A stretch of 64,000 bases of DNA, from NCBI GenBank assembly GCA_051530055.1, contig CM121342.1:11470001-11534000 (forward strand). The letters run 5' to 3'. Positions 38,891 through 50,729 of the stretch are shown here, piece by piece. The stretch comes from Neoechinorhynchus agilis (Eukaryota; Acanthocephala). Position numbers and translations under genes: made by a program. The notes below the pieces were generated by a model that searched no databases, was not told where the DNA came from, and saw nothing but the letters and a program-made list of their open reading frames with translations. The stretch's first letter is position 1; every line of letters begins with the position of its first letter.

Positions 38891-39819
38891 GGCTCTTGTA
38901 TCAATAGACTGTTTCCTACTATCAGGTGCGGCAATTTAAGACGCTTGTTCTTTATTTTGATCATTTCTTCGTTCTTGGGACATATTTATATTAATCTCGA
39001 AATAATAATAATAATAATGTTTATTATAGCGTGCAGGATTGTTTGTTGACAATAAACCAAACTTATAGAAAACGCGTTATAGCGAAGTTACGATTTCTCT
39101 GTAGTCGTTCAGTAGATTAAAGGAAGGCAAAAGAGTTGTACGTAGATCATTTAGAACGATATGAAACTAACAACAAATAGAGAAGCAAGCTTGTTATCTA
39201 CCAAATGTTTACCGCTTTGTTTTTTGCACCCAATAACATTCAAAAGCACGTTTATCATAATAACGCCAGTGATTTGTTTCAAACGTCTTCTTATTTATGT
39301 TTCAATTCTGAAAATCTAATTTAATTCATGCAAGGAGAAAATTCGCATTTTCCTGTACTTATTCAATATTATTTGCAAAATTTAAGACAATAAAGCAATT
39401 TTCTCTTTTGGTTGTAAATATACATTGAATTAACATCTTAGTTTTTTCCATACTGACATGCGATTAGGGACTACAAAAATTATTATAGTAATTCACTTAA
39501 TAAACTGCATTCGCTTTTTCTTTAGAGATTGTGTATATCTAAACTTGTGTGATTTTTCAACTTTATTACTACATAGAAAAAATTGATTTACGAAGGCGTA
39601 AAATTTTTTAACTGTCGAAAATGGAAATTAATCAAAGAAAATGTTAGTGATGTCTGCAAAAAAATTTTACCTTAGTGTGAATTAAAACATCAACTCGCAA
39701 GCTCTTCGAATCGAGAATACAATCGTTTTATTTTAAAACTCATTTTTTCGTTTATGATCACAACTACGATCGAGAATATCAAACGAGCGGGAGTTCTCGG
39801 TCACGATAATGAAGTTTAT
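38891..39819. other. AT-rich, no gene; (aat)n microsatellite
   Basis: aataataataataataat lies at about 39,000-39,020. The rest is stop-rich in all frames with no repeats recognised. Confidence 0.5.
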
Positions 39820-40540
39820 ATCCTGTGAGACTTAATTGGCGAGGGCAGCTTCGGGCAAATCCTCAAATGCAAACAGAGGGGATCCAACCGCAACCTTGCA
39901 CTTAGGATCTTAAAGAACGAGATCGGGAAGTTCGAAATGGATGATTGTGAAACAAAGATGTTTAAGGCAATAAAAGAGGCCGATGGAGAACGAGCTAATA
40001 TCGCAGTTTCCCTCGAAATATTAAAGTATTATGGTCATCAGTGCATGATTCTTGAATGTTACGAAATGGACCTTAATGTGTTTGTAAACACATTTGGACC
40101 AATGAAAATCAATCGGTTGTTCTCCTTGGCATACCAAATGTTGCAAGCATTAGAGAAGCTAAAAGATTATAGCATTCGCTATCAAACAAAAATGGGAACG
40201 CCTCTCAAGTTTTCGAATAACGAGCGGCGATCATTTTCATGTTTTCTACGATGAAAAGAGTCTGTATTGTTATGTGGAGGTGAGCATTAACGGAAACGGT
40301 AAATATTTAAAAACGTTGTTAGGAACAAAATATTTGGCGTTAAAGGCGAAAACGTTCTTCTAGAAATACGATAATGTGTTTATCCAAATATTGATACCAA
40401 AACATCAACATTTTGCTTTGATCGAATATTTAAAGTCACTCTTTTTAATCTAAACTTAGAAAAACATTGTACAAAAAATGAAGTTTTTTTAACGATTTAA
40501 GAGACAATCTATTACCCAATTCCTAAAAAGTCAAATATTT
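39820..40540 (+). pseudogene. DYRK/HIPK-like kinase pseudogene with 3' module (copy 2)
   Basis: The N-lobe is best preserved here: a stop, then DLIGEGSFGQILKCKQRG (glycine loop), NRNLALRILKNE (VAIK region; Ala-Leu-Arg instead of a lysine), FEMDDCETKMFKAIKEADG, CMILECYEMDLNVFVNTFG, INRLFSLAYQMLQALEKL. The sequence then jumps at KDYSIRYQTKMGTPLKF into the 3' module, skipping the catalytic and activation loops that are partly present in copy 1 at 16.9 kb. GEGSFGQ and KCKQRGxNxxxALxILKN are typical of the DYRK/HIPK kinases. The missing VAIK lysine and HRD/DFG make it catalytically dead. Confidence 0.7.
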
Positions 40541-41884
40541 CAAGAAGACAATAAAAAAATTCTATCTTTGCATCTTGCAGTCGCACTTAAATGCGATCGT
40601 TCTTTGAAATTTAAAATCAGTTGCTTTATTTTTAAAATAAGATCGGACTTGGCGGCTTCATCTTATTGCCCAAATTTTTTTACTACGCCTTGCATTAACC
40701 GATATTTTTGTAGTTGTCTATAAGATCGCATATCGAAATCGTGGATCAGCGCAAAACGCGATTTTATAATTTGCTGTCATTAGAAAACAGAAATGTATTT
40801 ATCTTCCATTCGATAATTAAAGTACGTCGATTTCTATAAATTTTCTGCATCTTTTATAAGATGAATTCGGACGAGAAAAAAGAATTTGGAAAAATTAGAC
40901 TCCGAGATGTCAATGGAAGCTAGCGATGCGGTTCATCTTTAATAGATTTTATTGCAAAATTAAAGGCAAATGTGAGAATGCCTTTGATTGAAATCGACGC
41001 ATATTTTATTGACACTTTTGATGAGCTTAAATTAAATTCTTGCTATGTTATTTCCTTGGCGAAATGTTTGATATTTTAATGAATTTCTGGCATGTCCTAA
41101 AACTCTGAAAAAAATGGGTTATTGTAAGACATTTGCTCTTCTTAAACACTGAAAAGTTATGCCAATAAACAATTTCTAGTTTAGATTTAGAAATTAGATA
41201 ATTCAAAAAGTACTGGCTGCGCTAATCGCATTGAATCGTTCAAATCAATGTGCTTTTATGTTAGTTTAACATTTTTCAACATCCATTAATGCTGAATGTC
41301 TCGGCTAATGTTCGTCGATCCTAAGAGAAACGCAACGTAGATTACATGCAAAATAGCAATAAAGGAATTCCTGGAAGATTCGCTATCAGACAAATGGATT
41401 ACATAGAATTAACGTATGGAACAATTAGAATCATAAACGTGGTGACAAAAATGGTGTCCTAATTTATTTACTATGTTAGACAAATTAAACCATGGCGCGG
41501 ACAAAATTCGCTCATAAGCATTTCAAACGATAATAAGAGCGATTTGGTTAAGAGACCATAAAGAATAATCGGTCAGAACGATTCATCGATTGTTCATATT
41601 CAGCCCACAAACTTCTCTATAAGACTTGCAAAACTCTCATAAAATTCAAAACTACAAATGAATCCCATCATAGATTCCATTTAAAAATTAAAGTTAATTG
41701 TTGAATTATTCGGAACTATACATTTATGTGATATTTTCAGGTTTAGGATTGGCGTACAAGGTTTCGAGAATTCAATCGACGCTGAACAATAAAGATTCTA
41801 TGAAATTTAGGCGAACAGTGCGACGCTGTAACGCAAAATCAATACCTATGCTCGTAATCCCGTTAGAAAAACGTCAAACACTAA
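40541..41884. other. AT-rich; one weak relic
   Basis: 40,861-41,070 reads MNSDEKKEFGKIRLRDVNGS, one stop, SLIDFIAKLKANVRMPLIEIDA: possibly a decayed exon but not recognised. 40,500-40,660 is the inverse of the dispersed AT-rich repeat. 41,698-41,916 is an open frame with no family. Confidence 0.35.
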
Positions 41885-42526
41885 TCATTTTATCGACTTA
41901 CCAAAGATCCTTCTGATGAAATACCGTTTCATCGCTTGCGCTGATGCGAAGATCAAGAAAGCGCCAGTTCGTTTCGTTCTAAGAGCACGAACAAGGGCAG
42001 CGTCGGAGTATTTAGAAAAAAACAAAAGAATCGACGGAAAACGCCGTATGAAATATGAAATGGAGATTAGCTTTGCCAATACTGGGGAAAGTGGACTTCC
42101 TATTGCGAGACCATCCACTTGGTCATAATTTACGCCTTCGAACTCAAAGTTTTAATATTATGTACAGAACTATTAAAGTTGGCGCCAATTAAAGGCCAAG
42201 ATCTTCCATTCTATACATTTTTCGGCCAATAAGCTTGTGGCTAGTTCAATTAACTCCTGCGCTGGTATTTTGGTAAACAAGGCTGTTACATCTGCCGAAA
42301 TCATGAGATTCGATTCGCCTGTTTGTATCTTGCCCAATCTATCAATAAATTCGACTCCCGATGTGACGACATGATCGGATGGTGGTAGGAGTTGCTTGAT
42401 AAATCCGGAGGAATATATCCTTTAAGATGAACGAACGGGTCATAGATTCGAAAACCCTTCGCGATCCCCAAATGTGGAAAACGGCTGAGATCTTTAATGT
42501 AGTCGCTGCTTGTTCCAGAAACCACG
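41885..42526 (-). pseudogene. Penelope-like element RT fragment
   Basis: Minus strand: YIKDLSRFPHLGIAKGFRIYDPFVHLKGYIPP, where the early part is a PLE N-terminal RT block, then VEFIDRLGKIQTGESNLMIS, ADVTALFTKIPAQELIELA (block A) and, past two stops, VDGLAIGSPLSPVLAKL (block B). Block C is not reached: the frame changes into a basic stretch. It abuts the AGC kinase copy at 42,527 in the opposite orientation. Confidence 0.78.
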
Positions 42527-42885
42527 ATCGCTGTGCCGAAAAAAATAATTAAACGAGATATCTCATCCAAACAAGGCTAACAAAGCGACCAATCTACAAA
42601 AACGCTATACTTAGTAGCATATTTCCTTCAAATATTTTGGACTTCTGTGGATCGTATAAGGATAGTGGCCATTTTTACATTGAGATAAAATCATTACCGA
42701 GCGGTGATTTGTATGAACATTTGCTTGCAAATCGACGATTTAGTTAGGATGAAAGTAGATTGATCTTAGCTCAGATTGCCCTCTTTTTCAATTACTTACA
42801 TCGGATTAATGTTGCTCATAAGGATATTAAGGCTGAAAATATTTTGGTAGAAGACATCGGCTATGTAAAAGTAACAAAGTGTTAC
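42527..42885 (+). pseudogene. AGC-type kinase pseudogene (copy 2)
   Basis: Aligned with 7925-8285 over about 350 bp: shifted VPKKIIKRDI, YKNAILSSIF, ILDFCGSYKDSGHFYIE, DLYEHLLANRRFS, a stop, ESRLILAQIALFFNYLHRINVAHKDIKAENILVED. The loop Asp is present here (HKDIK), unlike copy 1. Similarity ends at VKVTK, before DFG, so it is a truncated copy. Confidence 0.75.
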
Positions 42886-43568
42886 TCTGCTATTTGTAAA
42901 ATATTGTTATGCTTAACATTATTCGTCATAAAAATGAAATTAACTAATCTTTTATTCTGGGAAAGGGAGTGTAAATTTGTTTCATTTTAAAATAACAGAC
43001 AAACTCTTTTTGTTAATCAGCAGGCATCCCCTTACCAATGAAAATGAAGATTTCTCCGGCGAACGATTATATTATAATTATTATAGAAGTGAATGCTAGC
43101 CTCAATATTTCGAAGATAGACATTAGGTTTGCGTCGAAAGATGGAGAATGGGAAATCTATGCAGTGCATCCTTCTAAATTTCTAAAAATTCTTAATCTCA
43201 AGTTCAATTTACTAGGCTAATGACACACCAATGATAATTACGTGTTGGCAAATGATCTATAAATCCCTCAGTAGTTTCCCGCTTCTGTGTAAACGAAAAA
43301 AGTTAATCTGTGAGGTTTGGTTCTGATCAAGACTGGTCTTTTTCCTTCACACGCATGCAATGAGGCGAATATTTTATACAAAAAGGCCAGATTATAATTT
43401 GCATGTTAATCTTATGAAAAAATACTAATTCCCAAAATTTTATTCCCTAATTGGATAAGGGTTCGCTTTCCTCTTTAAACAAAAGGTTTTATCTGAATAA
43501 TATGAATGAAATTTTAAGAAAATTGAAGACTAGTCACCGTGAAGGTGGATACTATACACACGGTTGAC
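42886..43568. other. No gene recognised
   Basis: A 60-codon frame (43,038-43,220, MKMKISPANDYIIIIIEVNA) has no identified family. AT-rich elsewhere. Confidence 0.4.
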
Positions 43569-43916
43569 TCTAGGAATTATGTCCATACTTTTAACATTAG
43601 AGGAAAAACTCACAAATTGCAACATTCCGAACACAAAAGTGGCGTTCTTATTATTTATTAATCTTTGAAACCCTATTTGCAAATGGTACTTTTTTTTCAA
43701 AATACCCTAACTGTTTTGTTTCCATGTCGCATGTTCGGGCGACCACTGCATCGTGAACGTCAAAGCACGAGCATGCCTGCAATTGTAGTACTTCGTTTCC
43801 CCAACTTAAGATTCATGGATAAAGTTGAAAACTGCGACACGAGCACATGCGGCGCGCCAACACACACACACAATAACGTCCACTAAAATCAATGCGACGA
43901 ATTGACACGTCACATA
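43569..43916 (-). repeat. LTR-like terminal repeat, about 345 bp (partner 61,908-62,253)
   Basis: The two copies differ by only a few bases, including a longer (ca)n run here (43,859-43,872). On the minus strand the repeat begins tgtgacgtgtcaattc. Directly to the right is a purine-rich tract (ggttcgggggaagga on the minus strand) and then Gypsy pol, so here it is a 3' LTR. Confidence 0.8.
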
Positions 43917-43940
43917 TATAACATTCCTTCCCCCGAACCT

Positions 43941-44640
43941 TCAAAATCTTTTAAGATATTCGTCATATGGTCTAGTTGCCGGCTTGCGAGCCCTCGTACT
44001 CCGCCTTTGGATGCATCGTCCGTTTAACCCATCGGGTTGGACTTTGGGCTCGATATCGGGTGGAGATAAGGACGGGTCTTGTTTATCGACCATCATATCG
44101 CCTTCGCATACATCGGGTGTCCGCGACTCCGAGGTGGTATCGATCACCTCGCATTTTTGTTTCTCGGGTAACGGTAAGACTGGTGTATCTACCATACTTT
44201 CTCCGTCTACTATTCGCTTCCTGACAAAATCTGCATGTATTCGTCTATATAAACCATTCCCATAAACAATCACATATGATCATGGTCCGGTCATCTTTTC
44301 TACATATCCCTCTTCTTCTCACTTATCGTTGATTAATCTCTTCCACTAAATGGGACTTTCGCTTTCCATACCTCTGATCTCATAAGCCACACCGATATCA
44401 TTTTTCGGTCCCCAAATCAGTTTCAGATTATCTAATCCTGAATTTAGACGTCGGCCTATCAACGATTATGCAGGTGACTGGGCTGTTGCTTTATGGGGTG
44501 TGTTTCTATACGCTTTTAGGAAATCTCAAACGTGTCTCATACGTATGGCATCATTAACATTCACACATCGACGTTTGAACGTCCTAACGAAACGCTCTGC
44601 TAACCCATTGGGCTGTGGGTAAGGCGCTTACAAGACTCGA
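43941..44640 (-). pseudogene. Gypsy integrase C-terminal half
   Basis: From about 44,620 on the minus strand: NGLAERFVRTFKRRCV (catalytic Glu context), IRMRHV, DFLKAYRNTPHKAT, LIGRRLNSGLD, EGYVEKMTG, then NGLYRRIHADFVRKRI and the tail RRSTRARKPATRPYDEY, a standard Gypsy pol ending (basic RSTRxRKP). Stops after SPA and PI. It stops at the LTR with a polypurine tract between. The catalytic core upstream of the Glu is lost at 44,640. Confidence 0.82.
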
Positions 44641-45147
44641 ACAACATGTTATACTATCATCGTACTTGAGAGATGAGTTACTAGTCCATACCCTTCAATT
44701 ATTGCCTTATTTTCCTTTTGCATCGCATCCCGATCTCTTCCTATGGCTGATCTCCGAGCTTAAGAGACCAGAGTACGGTAACAAAAAATGGAAATAACAA
44801 AAGGAATATCTCGTGCGAGATACTCCAGCATATTCTGCAGCCTGCACCTGGCTAAATAGTTTGTAGCTAAATAACAAAACTATCCTAGAGAAGTTCATTT
44901 TTCATGGATATTATAGAAAGAACAAACAAAAAGAAATAACGAACGGCTCTTAACATTTTTTCTATAATTGAGGCTATTTAGTTGATTTCACATCTTTAGT
45001 TAATCCTTATAATTTTCCCATCTTTTGACGTCAACGATTGTAACATATTTGCAAATTGAGTTGTCTGCATTTGATCAAGTAGGATAACGCTCCTGATTGC
45101 TTGGTTTTTAGTTGAATAAAGATTGGCAAAACAATCATTTAAGTTAA
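44641..45147. other. Junction between Gypsy tail and LINE-1 3' region
   Basis: No motif. The minus frame 44,707-44,898 is short and unassigned. Confidence 0.4.
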
Positions 45148-46001
45148 TTATAAACTTCGCCGCATTATACTTTGAGTTGAAGAACCAGGCTTTAGTACAA
45201 AAAATTTCGTAAAAAAAGAAATTAGGTTCGGTCGCCCTCTAGCGAAAAAATATAAAACTCCTGCGAAATAGGTTTTTAGCGGACTGACCAGGCTTTTATC
45301 AGCTACCCCAATACGGGGAGCTCGTCGAATCAAAGAATTTAGTTTATAAAAATGACTACTAAAGGAAGTATTAAAGCACGTTCGGCGACGAGTAGAAGGA
45401 AAATTTATCCCCAGTACTCTTGTACAATATGCGAACCCAACTGACGATAAACTAACATCAGCTTTAATTGCAACAGCTAAGGCTTTCCTGGAGCCAGCTG
45501 AATCATTGAGGGGGATTATAAAGGCTTATTTTTATTTATGTTTAAATTGGCTGTACTAAGAATTGCTGATAATTTACTAATTATGTTTTTTATGATGTTT
45601 AATAAAATATCTTTCTTTTTATGATTACAAAAGAAAAATATATCGTCCGCATATAGCAGAGGATGCACGAATTTTTGCTTAGGCAACAATTTAAATAAGA
45701 AAACAAAAGTTAAAACAAACAGCGTGGGAGATAAAGGTGACCCTTCAGGAACACCCACTCTAGAGAAGAACTTTGTTCGACCAGGATCAAGGTCGAAAAA
45801 ATAGGACTTTGACTCTAACAAAGCTTTAATTTTATCTTGAATATTTTTCGGTACTTTAAAATACCCTAGCGCCTCATAGATCACCTTATGATCTGTAGAA
45901 TCGAAAGCCTTATGGAGATCCAGTTGCAACAAAACTATGTTCGTACACCCATATTTATTATTCATTTCATATAGATCTGACAGGCGAGAGTAGGAAAGCA
46001 T
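45148..46001 (-). pseudogene. LINE-1 type reverse transcriptase and C-terminal region
   Basis: RT frame 45,516-46,001: LYEMNNKYGCTNIVLLQLDLHKAFDSTDH (block A with catalytic Asp), ALGYFKVPKNIQDKIKALLE, VGVPEGSPLSPTLF (block B), HPLLYADDIFFFCN (YADD block C), NIISKLSAILSTANLNINKNK (block D). Motifs A to D are intact in 160 codons. After a break come TRVLGINFPSTRRRTCFN and NSLIRRAPRIGVADKSL, the C-terminal region shared with the insertion at 34.3-35.3 kb. RT primes on the nicked target. Confidence 0.88.
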
Positions 46002-46080
46002 TTTTTCTTGTTCAGAATTTCCGAGAGATTTCTATTAACAACCTTCTCTAAAAAAGATATTAAGGGGTTTTGAATCGATA

Positions 46081-46881
46081 TCATTCTGATATCCTAGGGG
46101 AACTGATCACTTTCTTCTTATTTTTTGGAAGAGTAATTTTTTTAACAATATTAATATTTAACAGATCATAGAAATCAATTCGTCGCCGAAATTTAGTTAA
46201 AAATAATTTTTGATTCTCCTTGTCAATCACGTTGAAGCTTTTGGGCGAACATGCGTGTGAATTATGGGCTTTGGAAGCAGCATACCTCCAATAAACTGAG
46301 CAATCATTCTTGGAAAGTCCCCAGTTCCATTTCTCACAATCACGAAACTCGCCAGATGGCGAAAAAGATATCTTAAAAATGTGATTAGATAAAATATGTT
46401 CTACTACCACAGGATAAGAGACTTCACCTATCCCTTTCGCCGCCTTAAGCCTCCAATCAACAAATTTCCTTTGAAGGAATAGGTCCCAGAATTGTTTCAA
46501 CAAACCTACAACACCTTCTAATCTCTTTTTGCCCTCACCAACCTGATCCCAATAGAGCTGACTATAAAATTCTCCCCGTAGACTTTTAGCATATTCCATA
46601 TCTTGATGAAGCTCCGCAATGATAACCTGCCTCATCAACCTATTTGTTTCTTTGGACCTTATATGCTTTTCCACTAACACCTTCTTTTTCAAACACGTTG
46701 AAGCCGCCTCAGATAAAATCGTATTAAAAACCTTCACGGGGACAACATTAGCTTTCCACAAATTAGATTTTATGGATTGATTGAAATTACTCACCGTTTT
46801 GGGACTATAGATTATTCTCTCACGCAGAGATGAACTTTCGGAGGAGAACACAATGAAATCATGCCCCATAACCGGCTGCAC
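46081..46881 (-). CDS. LINE-1 ORF2 central region between endonuclease and RT
   Basis: An open 266-codon frame on the same strand between the endonuclease and the RT. It contains basic and aromatic stretches (NFNQSIKSNLWKANVVPV, WDLFLQRKFVDWRLKAAKG) typical of the connector in APE LINEs, with no enzyme motif of its own. It is separated from the endonuclease by a short shift (46,881-46,889) and from the RT by about 80 bp of broken frame, so ORF2 needs only two or three repairs to be continuous. That makes this the least-decayed LINE of the window. Confidence 0.7.
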   Translation of the reverse strand: MQPVMGHDFIVFSSESSSLRERIIYSPKTVSNFNQSIKSNLWKANVVPVKVFNTILSEAASTCLKKKVLVEKHIRSKETNRLMRQVIIAELHQDMEYAKSLRGEFYSQLYWDQVGEGKKRLEGVVGLLKQFWDLFLQRKFVDWRLKAAKGIGEVSYPVVVEHILSNHIFKISFSPSGEFRDCEKWNWGLSKNDCSVYWRYAASKAHNSHACSPKSFNVIDKENQKLFLTKFRRRIDFYDLLNINIVKKITLPKNKKKVISSPRISE

Positions 46882-46888
46882 TTGAATT

Positions 46889-47491
46889 TTATTTAACGGC
46901 CTTAAAAATTATAGAAATGTCCTCTTTTACCACCAGCGCATCTAGATATGAATGCAACCTTCGAGTGTAATGGTGAAAAGAGGGTTCCTCTGTTAAAAAT
47001 ATATTGTAGTCCTCAAAATGCGAGCGTAGACTGCTTAGTCCGTTAGAGTTAAAATCTCCGGCAACCATATCTGGAGCCCAAAATAGAAACCAAGACATCA
47101 TTTTCTTAATAAAAAGTCCTACTTTCCTAGTGGAAATGTATAGATTGCATATAATAAGATCTGAACCGTTTTCTAAGTATAGATTTTTAATCTGAATGAA
47201 CTGAATTGCGTACTCCGCTAACTTTATTTGAAATAACATTTGGGACTTCAAGTCTTTGTGTATAAACGTTTGGAGTCCTCCCGAAAAGCCTATATTGTTA
47301 CTGTTTTGATTGAAAAGTGGCTTCAAAATAAAACACTCAAAATTTGCGCCGCAATTCATTATAGGTTTATCACCCGTCTCCTGAAAAAAGATACATTTCA
47401 AGTCAAATTTTAGTAATTGTTCAAGAGTTGCTCTCGTTAGTTGGGCCGCTCTTGGCGCATTAAATGTAGCAATATTTATACTTGCTGTCAT
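46889..47491 (-). CDS. LINE-1 ORF2 APE endonuclease domain
   Basis: 200 open codons starting at an ATG (MTASINIATFNAPRAAQL). Motifs: ATFNA (metal-site Asn), CIFFQETG (catalytic Glu), GFSGGLQTFIHKD, LIICNLYIS, PDMVAGDFNSN (catalytic Asp and Asn), TEEPSFHHYTRRLHSYLDALVV (conserved Ser/Asp-Leu-Asp block). The terminal SDH box is changed, as the frame ends in ISIIFKAVK. This domain makes the first nick at the genomic target. An opposite-strand ORF1 fragment lies 115 bp upstream, so the element's own ORF1 is missing. Confidence 0.9.
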   Translation of the reverse strand: MTASINIATFNAPRAAQLTRATLEQLLKFDLKCIFFQETGDKPIMNCGANFECFILKPLFNQNSNNIGFSGGLQTFIHKDLKSQMLFQIKLAEYAIQFIQIKNLYLENGSDLIICNLYISTRKVGLFIKKMMSWFLFWAPDMVAGDFNSNGLSSLRSHFEDYNIFLTEEPSFHHYTRRLHSYLDALVVKEDISIIFKAVK

Positions 47492-47605
47492 TCGGTTTTA
47501 TCGCTAAAACTATTTCTATTGATTCGTTTGGGCCAAGAGTCTATTTTGGGATCTCTTATTCCCCTCTTACCCCTTTCTCTTACCTGATACGAACTGTTTT
47601 CCTTC

Positions 47606-47872
47606 TTGTGTGCCAACTGTGGAGGAGCGCACCCGGCCTATAAGCGATTCTGCCCCGCAGCGGTCGAATATTTTGAATCGACAAGGAATATTCAGGCTTC
47701 AGCTAAAAGGAATAACTTCTCTCAAAAGAGAGATGGGTGGTTTAAAATGAGGTATCAATATCAAATATCGGACAGATCTCAAAATGACACTGTAGTTCAA
47801 GCGGAAATTGGGAAATTACTCTTAGAAATAGAAAAGCTAAGAGCGGAAAATCAACTTCTAAAAGAAATGTAG
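47606..47872 (+). pseudogene. LINE-1 ORF1 zinc-knuckle and coiled-coil end
   Basis: Opens with CANCGGAHPAYKRFC (Cys-x2-Cys-x4-His-x5-Cys) and ends with a heptad-like helix, AEIGKLLLEIEKLRAENQLLKEM, that looks like a coiled coil. The knuckle matches CANCVLSHKAYDTRC at 12.97 kb. It is the C-terminal end of ORF1, on the strand opposite to the endonuclease next to it, so it comes from another copy or an inversion. Confidence 0.75.
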
Positions 47873-48534
47873 GGAACACGAACTTAAAAATGCGACATCC
47901 ACCGACGCCGAACAAAGAATAGCAAATGGGATCTGACTAACCTTATCCTTTAAATATTTGATTGGAGTGAAACCCTTTTCCCGTTCAATTTCATCAAAAT
48001 CCTCCTTAGTTAGATTTAACGGCGGGTTATACATAATAAAGTTAACCTTCCTTGATATATCCTGGAATTCAACCCCATAGAATGAAGTAACTCACAAAAC
48101 ACTTTTTTCCCATCTGTCGCAAAGAACGATATCATTGTACAAAATTTGGTTTGGAGTAATTTCTTTATTTGAAAATCTCTGGAGTTTCGTAACTTTTTTG
48201 GGCGAAGAAAATTTTAAAGTAGCTTAGGGTAATTGCTTCAACCGTGAAAGTTTTCAAAGCTTCTTTTTTTATACGAATTATAAAATCTTCTTTTAATCGT
48301 GGTAATTTAGGATATTTGGGTTTTGAACCAATGTTCCCTCTCCGAAAAATCTGCCAGGTTAGATCCAGCAAACTCACTCTCGCAGAAACTCCCATGGAGC
48401 TTACAACCACCTAAGTGATGTTTAGCTGCAAATACGGCGGGATCCACAAGGAACCCCGTCTCACACTCACCCTAACCACCTACCTCCTCATCAATATCCA
48501 TAACCATCCCTCCGCATCCTCAATCTGATCATTT
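47873..48534. other. Unassigned; one minus-strand ORF
   Basis: 48,165-48,410 (minus) reads SLLDLTWQIFRRGN, then KYPKLPRLKEDFIIRI and continues with stops beyond its end (ETPEIFK, RQMGKKCFVSYF). Possibly a decayed gene, family not recognised. Confidence 0.35.
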
Positions 48535-50405
48535 CTAACCGGAACGCTGTTTCCGTTGTAACAAAAACGCGTAACCATTTTTCTGATATACTAGTTGAGG
48601 GTGGTACGGACTCGATCTTACATGGTTGATTGCTTGTTCAATACAAAAATTCCGGAATTCATCACTAATAAACTGCGGTCCATTATCACCCACGATACCT
48701 TTGGGTGTTCCTAGTCTTGCGAAACATTCTCGTAATCGAGTAAGCACGCTTCCGGTTGATGAATTTCCTTGCAGACTCCATACTTAGGGCCATTTCGCTC
48801 TAGCGCCCACCGCTATCAAATATATACGTCCCTCGATCGGTCCAGCCAAATCTAAATGAATTCTCTCCCATGGCCTGGAAAGTATGCCCCATTCGCTCAC
48901 ATCTCTCCAGCCTTTCGTTCTGACATATAACTAATACTTTAAGCTCCGATTCGATATTACGTGGAACATGATCGCGGTTGGGCAATCGAGAAAGGCAATC
49001 TGCCGTAACGTTGTCCTTTCCAGAAATATGATGGATGTGGTACTCATACTGATTAAGCATCAACGCACACCTGACTAAACGGTTGTTCATTCACGTACTC
49101 AAAAACCGTTTCCTTCCAAAAAGATGTATGAGGGTTTTCTGGTCAGTTTCAATAATAAATTTCCGACCGTACAGATGATGGTGAAGACGTTTGAATGCAA
49201 AAATGATAGCACTCGCTTCTTTTTCGATAGCGGCGTGTCTCACTTCTGCAGGTCTCAATAACCTTGAGGCGAAAACGACCGTCTTCAGCTCACCATCACG
49301 TTCTTGAAACAAAACCGCACCAAATCCCTGATTGCTCGCATCGCATCTTACTACCACGGGTGCACTGGCATCGTAAGCTACCAGCTCTTGACCTTTCACA
49401 ATTCTTTGCTTCACCTCTTCCAATATTTGCTGCAATTTCTTGTCCCATCTCCACTTGCTTTCTTTCTTTAGGAGCTCGTAGAATGGCCTACACAATATTT
49501 GTAAACCAGGAATGAATCTTTCTTGGCATGTGAACATACCGAGAAAACACTTAAGTTCACTTTTATTAGTCGGAGTCGAAATATTCAGTATCTTTTTGAT
49601 TTTCGATTTATCTGGCTTGATCCATCCCTTCTCCAAAGTACGACTCAGGTACGAAACTTTGCTCTGCATAAATCTACATTTTTCGTTTTTTAAATTGAAT
49701 TCTCGCTCTTGTAATATTCTTAACACTTTTCGCAGATTTGCTATGTGTGTCGAATCGTCTTTACCTGTCACAATTATATCGTCCAGGTAGATACCAAAGT
49801 TCTCAACATTTCTGAGTGCTTCCTCGATGATTTGTTGAAACAATTGTGGACCATTGCTCAAACCAAAAGGCAGCCGTTTGTATTTGAAAAGACCAAAGGG
49901 TGTACTAATCACACACAACTTGCTGCTTTCTTCATTTAACTGCACCTGTAAGTACGCATCAGATAAATCTAGAATCGAAGACTTCTTTCCCAGAGCCAGC
50001 TTACTCAGTAGTTCGTCGATCATTGGCATCTGATAAGGGGCCGCGATCACGTGCGGATTAAGCGTCGACCGGAAATCACCTCAGATTCTGACCGATCCGT
50101 CTTTTTTCCTTACAATAACAATCGGTGTTATCCGAGTCACTGCGTCGCCCCTCTGCTCTACAGGCTCCAATACTCCTCATTGTGCCAATCGGTCCAACTC
50201 ATCCTTTAATAGTTTTTAAAGAGCAAACGGAATCCGCCTTGCTGGACTTTGAACGTATTTAGCCTGTTGATCAATTCTTAGATGTACCTGGAAGTGTTTT
50301 ATTGGATCAGATGAGTGTTCGCACAATTTAGGGAACCATCCCTTGATATTCTCAAAATTTATCGTGTTGATCTTGAACCGCTCCTGCAAAATGCCCCACC
50401 TCGTT
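48535..50405 (-). pseudogene. Gypsy pol (element C): RT, RNase H, part of integrase
   Basis: Pre-RT linker with QSPARRIPFAL, a stop, LLKDELDRLAQ, GDFRSTLNPHVIAAPYQMP. The frame 49,091-50,050 (319 codons) is intact: SSILDLSDAYLQVQLNEES (block A), LPFGLSNGPQLFQQIIEEAL (block B), FGIYLDDIIVTGKD (block C, YLDD), KCFLGMFTCQERFIPGL, RNase H with VVVRCDASNQGFGAVLFQ, KTVVFASRLLRPAEVRHAAIEKEA and IIETDQKTLIHLFG. A stop follows, then YHIHHISGKDNVTADCLSRLP. After a gap, integrase CFARLGTPKGIVGDNGPQFISDEF with its second Asp and SSPYHPQL. The Glu is lost. The Gypsy lineage differs from element A. Right end abuts the segmental duplication. Confidence 0.88.
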
Positions 50406-50729
50406 ATGGCGTCCAGGTTCTTGCGAGGAGTAACGTAAGACACGACAGTGACTATGGAATCCATCATAATCCAGCAAACGGGTACTTTTGTTGTCAAAAA
50501 AGCTGACTACAAACTCGGTCTGCGAGTCTCACCGAATAAACTATTTGACCATGCTTCTTCTAAATTGTAGATTGACTGAAGAAGGCCAACGAAAACCGAA
50601 ACTTTTCAAGATAAATATACTTTCTGAATCAAACATCGCTAACTGAAATTGAAAATAAAAAAGGAAATCGAACTGGTAAAACGTTTCTTAACTGATTTAG
50701 GAAACTCTTCCCCAAAGATTACGTAGGCG

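Noticed and set aside
43859-43872. (ca)n microsatellite as a regulatory element
   Set aside because: It is part of the LTR-like repeat and varies in length between the two copies.
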